Source: Bacteroidaceae bacterium (GTDB lineage Bacteria > Bacteroidota > Bacteroidia > Bacteroidales > Bacteroidaceae). Taken from it: 34,157 nucleotides of DNA. The notes beneath the pieces were generated by a model. That model was given only the letters and a program-made list of their open reading frames with translations. It was not told the origin of the DNA and searched no databases. The stretch spans positions 1 to 34,157 of the forward strand of contig JAGBPB010000023.1 of NCBI GenBank assembly GCA_017633615.1, in the 5' to 3' direction. The translations under genes and the position numbers were made by a program. Positions 6,369 to 13,535 of the stretch are shown here, one piece after another (position 1 is the first letter of the stretch; each line of letters starts with the position of its first letter).

Positions 6369-7408
6369 TGTTCACAATATTCCTCATACTGGCTGGCGTA
6401 CTGCTCATTTTCTCAAAAGCAGTCAACAAAGCATTAAACAACCCTGATGATCCGGCTTTTGATCAGCAGGATACCGCAAATGCGCAGGATAAGGAGAAGG
6501 ATCCAGATTTTGAGCCGTTGCCTATGGATGAGGAACCTGATTTCCAGCCCATTGACAAGGAGCCTCAGTTTGAGCCGGTTGAAAAGGAGCCGGAATTTGA
6601 GCCTGTAGATGAACAACCCAAGCCAGAAACGGCTCCCGCAGGTAAAGACTACAGCACCTACGGCCATCTTTTCGGACTTATTGGCAAGCCTCTGGCCCAC
6701 TCCACATCAAAGGTGCGTTTCAACAAGATGTTCCGCGAGCAGCATATTGATGCCTATTATGAGAACTTTGAGTTGGACAGCATTGAGCAGGTAAAAGATC
6801 TGGTGGAAAGTAACCCCAATCTTTGCGGTTTTAACGTTACAATACCCTACAAACAGGATATCATTCCATATCTTAACCGTCTCGATGAGACAGCGCAAGC
6901 AATCTGTGCCGTTAATACCGTTAAGGTGCTTCACCGTGACGGCGGCGTGGAACTGGTAGGATACAACACTGACTGGATTGGTTTCTGCAAATCATTCGGA
7001 GAACTTATTGAAGGGCATCACAAAGCACTAATACTGGGTACGGGAGGTGTTTCAAAAGCTGTAAAATACGCACTTGATTATCTGCATATTGAAAACCGGT
7101 TCGTATCACGCAATTCCACGTTTGACATACTGGGCTATTATGAGTTGTCACCATCTGTTATGGATGAGTATGATGTGATTGTAAACTGCACTCCCATGGG
7201 TATGTGGCCTGATACTGACCAGTGCCCTGATATACCCTACACTTTCCTCTCAGAAAACCATCTGCTTCTGGATGTCATAGCCAATCCTGATGAAACACTT
7301 TTCATGAAGAAGGGCCGTGACCACGGAGCAACAGCCAAGGGAGGCAAGGATATGCTTGAGCAGCAGGCCGTTGCTGCCTGGGAAATCTGGAACCGCATAG
7401 GAGAATAA
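6368..7408 (+). CDS. aroE: Shikimate dehydrogenase with N-terminal membrane anchor and acidic repeat linker
   Basis: The C-terminal ~247 residues (about 100-346) form a complete shikimate dehydrogenase, which reduces 3-dehydroshikimate with NADPH. Substrate-binding HSTS, catalytic Lys in VTIPYKQD (K162), Asp in NTDWIGF (D202), the nucleotide loop LGTGGVSKAV, CTPMGMWP and GGKDMLEQQAVAAWE are all present. Ahead of it lie a hydrophobic segment (residues 2-16) and then a Pro/Glu/Asp-rich linker. The linker carries four tandem units (46-56 PDFEPLPMDEE, 57-65, 66-74 PQFEPVEKE, 75-83). No plausible internal start is seen between linker and catalytic domain, and the ATG at 6368 is coupled to the purC stop. 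AroE proteins are normally soluble and ~270 residues, so the 100-residue extension is unusual. The topology is probably N-in or an uncleaved anchor with the enzyme in the cytoplasm (inference). Confidence 0.9.
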   Translation: MFTIFLILAGVLLIFSKAVNKALNNPDDPAFDQQDTANAQDKEKDPDFEPLPMDEEPDFQPIDKEPQFEPVEKEPEFEPVDEQPKPETAPAGKDYSTYGHLFGLIGKPLAHSTSKVRFNKMFREQHIDAYYENFELDSIEQVKDLVESNPNLCGFNVTIPYKQDIIPYLNRLDETAQAICAVNTVKVLHRDGGVELVGYNTDWIGFCKSFGELIEGHHKALILGTGGVSKAVKYALDYLHIENRFVSRNSTFDILGYYELSPSVMDEYDVIVNCTPMGMWPDTDQCPDIPYTFLSENHLLLDVIANPDETLFMKKGRDHGATAKGGKDMLEQQAVAAWEIWNRIGE

Positions 7409-7412
7409 CCGC

Positions 7413-8309
7413 ATGAAAAGAATTGCCATAGCTGTTATATTGGCTCTGAGCACAGTGCTGGCTGCAGCCAAGGTTTATAAACCTGCCGACGTCTCGCCTG
7501 TGCACCTTCTTGATGCCAACCGCTATGTGTGCAATCCTGACGGCATACTGTCCCAATCTGCCGTTGATCAGATAGATGCCTGCTTCCGCACCATTGAAGA
7601 CAGCACGGGCGTTCAGGCTCTGGTTGCAGTGCTGAGTGAGATTGACCCTGATGACTGCTTTGAGTTTGCGCACCAGCTTGGTGAGAAAGTGGGTGTAGGC
7701 AAGTCCAGTTCAAACAACGGTCTGGTAATACTGCTCAGTACCGGTGAGCGCTGCATCCAGTTTGCCACAGGTTACGGAGTAGAAGGCGTTCTGCCAGATG
7801 CCATCTGCAAGCGCGTTCAGGAACGTTACATGAACCGCCACTTTGCTGAAGGCAAATGGGATGAAGGCATGGTAGCCGGCGCAGAAGCCTTGAAAGAAAT
7901 ACTTCTTAAAGGTGAGTATGATGATGAAGACGATGATGACACCAAAAACTTCTTTCTAGGAATGGCAGTCTTGCTTGGAGGCATCCTGTTCATCGTTTTT
8001 ATTGCAGTAATAATTGACAGAAAGAGCCGCAAGTGCCCCAAATGTGGAAAAGTGGCTTTGAAGCAGGTAAGTGTTTCTACTATTTCCAGAAAAAACGGGG
8101 TCAAAAAGGAACTGCTTACATTCAAATGCAGTCACTGCGGTTTCATAACATCCAGAGAACGTACGTCATACTACTCAACCGGCAGTAACGGCAGAGGGCC
8201 GCATGTAGGCGGCGGCTTTGGTGGCGGCCACAGTTTTGGAGGCGGAAGCTTTGGCGGCAGTTACGGCGGAGGCCACTTTGGCGGCGGAGGTGCCGGCTCA
8301 AGATTTTAA
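7413..8309 (+). CDS. TPM-domain membrane protein with zinc ribbon and Gly-rich tail (YgcG-like)
   Basis: A 298-residue protein. The signal peptide (about 1-19) is followed by a TPM domain (about 34-166, with NPDGILSQSAVDQID and FATGYGVEGVLPDA). Then come a very acidic stretch (168-176, YDDEDDDDT), one transmembrane helix (about 180-201) and a zinc ribbon with C208/C211 and C239/C242. The tail (259-295) is almost only Gly, Phe, Ser and His. The TPM domain faces the periplasm and the ribbon and tail the cytoplasm. TPM proteins function in photosystem II repair in plants; bacterial roles are unclear. lemA follows directly; TPM and LemA genes are often paired. It starts 4 bases after the aroE stop. 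Confidence 0.88.
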   Translation: MKRIAIAVILALSTVLAAAKVYKPADVSPVHLLDANRYVCNPDGILSQSAVDQIDACFRTIEDSTGVQALVAVLSEIDPDDCFEFAHQLGEKVGVGKSSSNNGLVILLSTGERCIQFATGYGVEGVLPDAICKRVQERYMNRHFAEGKWDEGMVAGAEALKEILLKGEYDDEDDDDTKNFFLGMAVLLGGILFIVFIAVIIDRKSRKCPKCGKVALKQVSVSTISRKNGVKKELLTFKCSHCGFITSRERTSYYSTGSNGRGPHVGGGFGGGHSFGGGSFGGSYGGGHFGGGGAGSRF

Positions 8310-8336
8310 AGAAACATTTTAAACATATAAAGGATT

Positions 8337-8921
8337 ATGAAAAAGAAAAGTACTTGGATTATCATTGCTGTCATAGCAGTTATTGTACTTTGGGGTATCA
8401 AAGTAAACAACAGCATGGTGACTATGGAAGAGGGTGTAAACACAGCCTGGAGTAACGTAGAGAACGTTTATCAGCGCCGCGCCGACCTAATTCCCAACCT
8501 TGTCAATACAGTAAAAGGATATGCCCAGCATGAGACATCGACCTTTGAGGCTGTTGTCAATGCACGAGCCAAAGCTACAAGCATCAGCGTCAACCCAGAG
8601 AACATGACAGCCGAGCAGCTCAAGGAGTTCCAGAAAGCCCAGAATGAGGTTGGCGGAGCACTGGGACGCCTCATCGCCATAAGCGAGTCATATCCCGAAC
8701 TCAAGGCAAACGAGAACTTCAAGGAGCTTCAGGCTCAGCTTGAGGGCACAGAGAACCGCATAGCTGTGGAGCGCAAGAACTTCAATGAAGAGGCCAAGAA
8801 GTTCAACACTTATATCCGCAAGTTCCCCCAGAGCATAATTGCCGGAATGCGCAACTTTGAGAAAAAGCCCTACTTTGAGGCCGAAGAGGGTGCTAACAAG
8901 GCTCCTAAAGTTGAATTCTAA
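8337..8921 (+). CDS. lemA: LemA family protein
   Basis: A 194-residue LemA protein: a short N-terminal transmembrane anchor (about residues 6-20) followed by a long helical domain. Family landmarks are WSNVENVYQRRADLIPNLV, VKGYAQHE, VNARAKAT, GRLIAISESYPELKANENF and ENRIAVERKNFNE. The function of LemA is not established; it is usually placed in the envelope with the helical domain outside the cytoplasm. It is paired with the TPM gene 27 bases upstream, a common pairing in Bacteroidota, and followed 15 bases later by purM. Confidence 0.93.
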   Translation: MKKKSTWIIIAVIAVIVLWGIKVNNSMVTMEEGVNTAWSNVENVYQRRADLIPNLVNTVKGYAQHETSTFEAVVNARAKATSISVNPENMTAEQLKEFQKAQNEVGGALGRLIAISESYPELKANENFKELQAQLEGTENRIAVERKNFNEEAKKFNTYIRKFPQSIIAGMRNFEKKPYFEAEEGANKAPKVEF

Positions 8922-8936
8922 AACAAATCCATAAAC

Positions 8937-10103
8937 GTGGCAAACGAACGATATATGCTTCGTGGCGTATCGGCATCCAAGGAGGATGTCCACAACGCCA
9001 TCAAGAACATAGACAAGGGTCTGTATCCCAAGGCATTTTGCAAGATCATCCCCGATATCCTGGGCGGTGACCCCGAGTACTGCAACATAATGCACGCCGA
9101 CGGTGCAGGCACCAAGTCATCACTGGCATACGCCTACTGGAAAGAGACGGGTGACCTGTCTGTCTGGAAAGGCATAGCACAGGATGCGCTCATAATGAAC
9201 ATTGATGACCTGCTTTGCGTAGGAGCAGTTGACAACATCCTGGTAAGTTCCACCATAGGCCGCAACAAGAACCTTGTTCCCGGCAGCGTAATCAGCGCCA
9301 TAATAAACGGCACCGATGAACTGCTGGCCGAACTCCGTGAAATGGGCGTAGGAGCATACGCCACAGGCGGTGAGACTGCCGATGTAGGCGACCTGGTACG
9401 CACCATAATTGTTGACAGCACCGTAACCTGCCGCATGAAACGCAGTGACGTGATCAACAACGCAAACATACGTCCGGGCGATGTGATTGTAGGTCTTGCA
9501 TCATTCGGTAAGGCCACCTATGAGAAAGAGTACAACGGAGGTATGGGCAGCAACGGACTCACCAGCGCCCGCCATGATGTATTCGGCAAGGACATAGCCA
9601 GGAAGTACCCTGAGACCTATGACCACGCTGTTCCAGAGGATCTGGTATATTCCGGCGGCCTTAATCTGACTGATGCAGTCAAGGATTCTCCCCTTGATGC
9701 AGGCAAACTTGTGCTCTCTCCCACCCGCACATACGCTCCGGTGGTAAAGAAACTGCTTGACGCCCTGCGCCCGCAGATTCACGGAATGGTTCACTGCTCA
9801 GGCGGTGCACAGACCAAGATACTGCACTTTGTTGAGAACGTACACGTTGTTAAGGATAACCTGTTCCCCATCCCGCCACTGTTCCGCACCATCCAGCAGC
9901 AGAGCAAGACTGACTGGAAAGAGATGTACAAGGTATTCAACTGCGGTCACCGCTTTGAGGTCTATCTGCCCCAGGAGTACGCCCAGCAGGTAATAGACAT
10001 CAGCAAGTCATTCGGCATAGATGCCCGCATCATAGGCCGCATAGAACCCTCTGACCACACCCACCTCACCATCCACAGCGAGTACGGTACCTTTGAGTAC
10101 TGA
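8937..10103 (+). CDS. purM: Phosphoribosylformylglycinamidine cyclo-ligase (AIR synthase)
   Basis: A 388-residue AIR synthase, the fifth step of de novo purine synthesis, which cyclises FGAM with ATP. The block MHADGAGTKSSLAYAYW is the PurM dimer/ATP-binding glycine loop. DALIMNIDDLLCVGA, ATGGETADVGD and the C-terminal GHRFEVYLP are also typical of the slightly long Bacteroidota form. Translation appears to begin at a GTG (8937), giving MANERYMLRGVSASKED, which matches the normal N-terminus; no closer ATG gives a full domain. It is the last gene of the plus-strand run and is followed by hairpins. Confidence 0.93.
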   Translation: MANERYMLRGVSASKEDVHNAIKNIDKGLYPKAFCKIIPDILGGDPEYCNIMHADGAGTKSSLAYAYWKETGDLSVWKGIAQDALIMNIDDLLCVGAVDNILVSSTIGRNKNLVPGSVISAIINGTDELLAELREMGVGAYATGGETADVGDLVRTIIVDSTVTCRMKRSDVINNANIRPGDVIVGLASFGKATYEKEYNGGMGSNGLTSARHDVFGKDIARKYPETYDHAVPEDLVYSGGLNLTDAVKDSPLDAGKLVLSPTRTYAPVVKKLLDALRPQIHGMVHCSGGAQTKILHFVENVHVVKDNLFPIPPLFRTIQQQSKTDWKEMYKVFNCGHRFEVYLPQEYAQQVIDISKSFGIDARIIGRIEPSDHTHLTIHSEYGTFEY

Positions 10104-10107
10104 AATG

Positions 10108-10144
10108 ATACCATTGGGGACGGTTCCGTTTGGTACTGTTTTAT
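10108..10144 (+). terminator. Possible terminator after purM
   Basis: A small compound hairpin (ACCA/TGGT outer pairing, ACGG-TT-CCGT inner pairing) is followed by GTTTTAT a few bases after the purM stop. It is weak and is supported mainly by position between convergent genes. Confidence 0.35.
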
Positions 10145-10145
10145 A

Positions 10146-10177
10146 ACAAAAGCGTCCAGAGCTGATTCTGGACGCTT
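10146..10177 (-). terminator. Terminator between convergent purM and Fib_succ lipoprotein
   Basis: A perfect 11-bp stem AAGCGTCCAGA (10150-10160) pairs with TCTGGACGCTT (10167-10177) around a 6-base loop. Read on the minus strand it is followed by TTTTGTTAT, so it most likely ends the minus-strand lipoprotein transcript. It could also act on purM read-through. Confidence 0.8.
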
Positions 10178-10185
10178 AACAAATT

Positions 10186-11175
10186 CTACGGGCACACAGG
10201 CCGGACTGACAAACCGCGGTCGCGGGTGACGTTGTACGTATTGTCATAACCGGAATAGGAGCTGAGAGCCCATGCGCACATCGGGTCACCTTTGAAGAGC
10301 GAACTGGACCAGTAAAGGCCGATGCTGCCAACATTATCCAGGCTCGTTCCGTTGCGAACCCCGGCAGCCGGGAGAAAAATAGAGCGGTCCGTGTAACCAG
10401 ACTTATTGCCGGTTACCTTATAACCTGCTACACCGTTAAACTCTGTATTACCACTGTCATACCATTTCCATGTGCAGTTATTACGTAGTTCATCCAGTTC
10501 TGCCAGGGTGGGCATACGCCAGCTGCCACCCCACTTTACATGAGCAACGTCGTCGTCAGCATCAAGGACGGTATTATTATCAACTGTCCCATAATTACTG
10601 CTGTTATTGTATTTGGTCTGGGTATTGAATGAACCGTTGCACCACTTATATGTTGTAATACTGTAGGTGCTCTTTATCCCTGTCTCACCCCAAGCGTAGT
10701 AGTCTCCGTATTCCCAAGGACAATTTGCTCCGACATTCCATGAGGCCCATTTTACACTTAATCCTAAATCTACCGCTTCAGGAATAATCCACGAAAAAGT
10801 GAAGTCTTTTACCTCACCATAGGAAATTATCAACTGGCTGATATAGTATGCTCTGTAATAATACTTCTGACCTGATGTTACATTGGCAACAGTAACAGAA
10901 TATGGAAGTTCCGAATACTTCTCATCCGATTTTAGGCGGGTTGTTTTATCTTCAGGGAATGAAGCGTCAGTTGAATACTCAATGCCGCATTCAAAATCTG
11001 ACGCCATGTCCACAAGTCCACTCACACGACCTGTTAATGATACAATACATAACCCTGCATTATTGGCAGATAGTGTTTCTATCTTGGGCCCCTTGGTATG
11101 GTTCTCTTTCTCACATCCGGAGAACAACATCAATGAAGCCACTGCAATAACTGACAAGAAAAAAAAACGTCTCAT
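10186..11175 (-). CDS. Lipoprotein with FnIII-like segment and Fibrobacter succinogenes major domain
   Basis: A 329-residue exported lipoprotein; the signal ends at Cys21 (LFSGC) with CEKEN following. Residues about 31-127 look like a fibronectin-III-type beta domain (GIEYSTDASFP, SGQKYYYRAYY, YGEVKDFTF). Residues about 133-328 form a full Fib_succ_major domain with VDLGLSVKWASWNVGA, YGDYYAWGE, TVLDADDDVAHVKWG, SWRMPTLAELDELRNNC, SIFLPAAGVR, LYWSSS and GLSVRPV. The function of the domain is unknown. It resembles the lipoprotein at 2905-3657 but has the extra domain and a much better match to the consensus. It is likely surface exposed (inference from the signal). The -7 match AAAAGTTA (11204-11211, reverse TAACTTTT) is weak. 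Confidence 0.87.
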   Translation of the reverse strand: MRRFFFLSVIAVASLMLFSGCEKENHTKGPKIETLSANNAGLCIVSLTGRVSGLVDMASDFECGIEYSTDASFPEDKTTRLKSDEKYSELPYSVTVANVTSGQKYYYRAYYISQLIISYGEVKDFTFSWIIPEAVDLGLSVKWASWNVGANCPWEYGDYYAWGETGIKSTYSITTYKWCNGSFNTQTKYNNSSNYGTVDNNTVLDADDDVAHVKWGGSWRMPTLAELDELRNNCTWKWYDSGNTEFNGVAGYKVTGNKSGYTDRSIFLPAAGVRNGTSLDNVGSIGLYWSSSLFKGDPMCAWALSSYSGYDNTYNVTRDRGLSVRPVCP

Positions 11176-11224
11176 AAACTATTTTATTAATCTCGTTTTT
11201 TAAAAAAGTTAACTGAAAACTCTA

Positions 11225-11563
11225 CTATAAAAGTGAACCCAGCTGTGAGTACTGGCTCGGGGTGTTGCCTATCTCTGGCGTGGGTTTGGGCTTGTCTGGG
11301 TCTAACAGGATATTGGCCGGGATGAAACCGGTAGGCGTACGGTGTACGGTCCACAGCTTCTGACCGCCGGTGGCAAGGAGGTCTGGGCGGCCGTAGCCGT
11401 CATAGTACTGGACGCTCTTTGCGCCCGTACCCTGGGAATCAAGCATGCGCTCCGTGGCTATGTAGTTGAAGGAGGCATCCTGACAACGGGCTTGGGGACT
11501 GATCATCATAACAGACAAGTTTGACAACAATGTCAAAGATATACTAAAAGAATGACTCTTCAT
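11225..11563 (-). pseudogene. Truncated remnant of an Rhs/DUF6443-type secreted protein
   Basis: A 112-codon ORF with a signal-peptide-like N-terminus (about 1-28). It is followed by NYIATERMLDSQGTGAKSV and QYYDGYGRPDLLATGG, which resembles the start of the DUF6443 domain at the head of large Bacteroidota RHS-repeat proteins. Those proteins normally run on for many hundreds of residues. Here the frame instead passes into a proline-rich end (TPTGFIPANILLDPDKPKP, ending SQLGSLL) and stops. The simplest reading is a large internal deletion that fused the head to a short tail, although a small stand-alone secreted protein cannot be excluded. A promoter-like box lies upstream. The DUF6443 assignment is from memory of the motif, not from a search. 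Confidence 0.5.
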
Positions 11564-11606
11564 AACTTGACAGAACTTCCATAACTATTTATTGTTTGAT
11601 TGTTAT

Positions 11607-11615
11607 GGCCAAAGT
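11607..11615 (-). promoter_or_regulatory. -7 box upstream of the Rhs remnant
   Basis: On the minus strand the bases read TAACTTTGG, matching TAnnTTTG, 44 bases upstream of the ATG at 11563. A TTG lies 16 bases further upstream, closer than the usual spacing. The remnant may therefore still be transcribed. Confidence 0.5.
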
Positions 11616-11773
11616 TAGACACTCTATAATTCAACAGCAAGAAAAACAGGATATTACAATTAGACACCAGACTGCGATAACTATCTATATTTCAACAATA
11701 TAACTACTATTCCAAAATCAATTATTTAGACATGGGCAACGTACTGAAAATCAACGAATTACCCCCCCCGTTA

Positions 11774-13513
11774 TTATAACGAGCTTATTTCCAATAATTT
11801 AGATAGTTCTTCATACAAGGAATATGATTCTTTTTTCAGTTTTGCCATGGTTCTATCTTTTGTTTTATAAATACTATGGATGGAACAATCCAATAGTGTG
11901 CCAATGGATTTTACCGATAATCCGGCTAATAATAATCGTATAGTCATTATATCTTTTTCTGACAGATGAACAGATGGAACTGATATACGACTCATTATGT
12001 CATTGTAAATCTCATTTAATTGTGAATCAAGTTTGACAATGTTTTTTGGGGAGATAATAATATCCATCTGTTCTTTTACAATTTTGTACAAACGGTCAGC
12101 TACCCTACTGTCTGATATATGGTCATAATATCTTGTCAGCACATAGTTGGTTGGTGCAAACTGTTGACGGAACAGATCATGCACCCTATTGTTCTGCCTT
12201 ATTATCTCAGTATTCTGACAATCATTTCTGTTTGACAGTTCTGATATTATACTATTGAGACTCTCAATCTCAACCGTATTCATAGAATCTTTTGCTGTAA
12301 GCTCATCTATGGCTAACATATAATCTCTGTTCCTTCTATCATTTCTTCTTTTTATGATAGTGTAGCCTAAAGTTGATACTGTTATCACAATCAACAGCAA
12401 GAGGAAAATTATAATTAATTCAGTCTTATGCTTGTCTGACTTGAGTGACTCTATTTCTGATATGGTCTGATAATAATCCTTTTGTACTCCCAGAACAGGC
12501 TGGCCAAGTAATTGTTTCAGTGTACTGTTTTGAATAGCTATAGATTGTTGATAATAATAGAAAGCAGAATCCTGGTTCCCCAATTCTTTATATATCTGTG
12601 ATTTTAAGAATAAGACATCAATTGTATCAGAGACTGTGTGAGCCTGACTTAAGGCAGATTGAACATATGACTGGGATTGAACATAATCTTTAGTATTCAA
12701 ATAATATCTTGCTAACAAACGGAGAGTATAAGGATCTTTATTATCAGTGTCATCAATCTGGAGTAATAAGGATTGTATTTCATTTATAGTATAATCATTA
12801 TCTGTATCCATCAATAGACACATTAACAGATTTTGTCTGGACAGTTGAGAGAGATAATCATCATCATTAGCATCTGCCCATACCTTTATCTCTTTAAAAA
12901 CAGTAATAGCACTATCATATTCTTGAAGTTCCAAATCACAACGTCCTATATCAACCATAGCATGTATCTTATGCAATACCTTATTAGCGGAGTCGTAATT
13001 ATACTTTGCTTTATTATAGTAATCCTTAGCACGTTGATAGTCAAAAGAATCAAAGAAAACGTTACCTATTTGCGAATACAATAGTCCCGTATAATAGCCA
13101 TCAGGTATCTCATTTGCCAACCGTTCTGCCTGAGTTAAAGCCAATATGGCATCAACATATTGTTTACTGTTGCTATATATACAGCCTAAATAGTAGTATG
13201 AAAGGAATCTGTAGAATGTGTTATTATGATTAGAGTAGTAGCGTACAGCTATCATTATGAGCGAGTCACTGGTCTCATTAATGTAATTCTTGTATTGGGC
13301 CTCAGTGTATAGCAGGGCGTAGCGGGCTTGGAGGGCGCGGCTGCGTATGGATTTAGGGTCGATGTCGGACATCAGCCCATAAGCCTGCTCTGGGTTTTCA
13401 TTCATGACAAACTCGGCACTGTCCATCAGCGCCACAACTGCATGGCGGCTAAAGCAGCTGGTCGCAATGAACAGCAGGATGATGAACAGTACTGAAACTG
13501 GCCGCAATTTCAT
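11774..13513 (-). CDS. TPR lipoprotein regulator with transmembrane helix and C-terminal LuxR-type HTH
   Basis: A 579-residue one-component membrane regulator of a type common in Bacteroidales. The signal region ends FIATSC (Cys20). Residues ~60-340 are tetratricopeptide repeats (for example YYYLGCIYSNSKQYVDAI and QIGNVFFDSFDYQRAKDYY). A single TM lies at about 363-388 (IIIFLLLLIVITVSTLGYTI), and a coiled-coil linker (~395-440) follows. The C-terminal HTH (~505-550) reads LSEKDIMTIRLLLAGLSVKSIG, with SIHSIYKTKDRTMAKL as recognition helix. The TPR part should be periplasmic and the HTH cytoplasmic (inference). It starts 22 bases after the pepD stop, with GGGAGG in between, so it may ride on the pepD mRNA. 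Most of the gene is very AT-rich, but the first ~65 codons are GC-rich, which suggests a mosaic origin. Confidence 0.85.
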   Translation of the reverse strand: MKLRPVSVLFIILLFIATSCFSRHAVVALMDSAEFVMNENPEQAYGLMSDIDPKSIRSRALQARYALLYTEAQYKNYINETSDSLIMIAVRYYSNHNNTFYRFLSYYYLGCIYSNSKQYVDAILALTQAERLANEIPDGYYTGLLYSQIGNVFFDSFDYQRAKDYYNKAKYNYDSANKVLHKIHAMVDIGRCDLELQEYDSAITVFKEIKVWADANDDDYLSQLSRQNLLMCLLMDTDNDYTINEIQSLLLQIDDTDNKDPYTLRLLARYYLNTKDYVQSQSYVQSALSQAHTVSDTIDVLFLKSQIYKELGNQDSAFYYYQQSIAIQNSTLKQLLGQPVLGVQKDYYQTISEIESLKSDKHKTELIIIFLLLLIVITVSTLGYTIIKRRNDRRNRDYMLAIDELTAKDSMNTVEIESLNSIISELSNRNDCQNTEIIRQNNRVHDLFRQQFAPTNYVLTRYYDHISDSRVADRLYKIVKEQMDIIISPKNIVKLDSQLNEIYNDIMSRISVPSVHLSEKDIMTIRLLLAGLSVKSIGTLLDCSIHSIYKTKDRTMAKLKKESYSLYEELSKLLEISSL

Positions 13514-13535
13514 AAGACGTATGATCTACCTCCCA

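Noticed and set aside
8200..8309. GC-rich tandem repeat tract
   Set aside because: It is the coding sequence of the Gly-rich tail of the TPM protein, fully explained by codon use.
7413..8309. TPM-LemA pair as a toxin or secretion system
   Set aside because: The motifs and order match the well-known TPM/LemA membrane pair, and nothing suggests a toxin.
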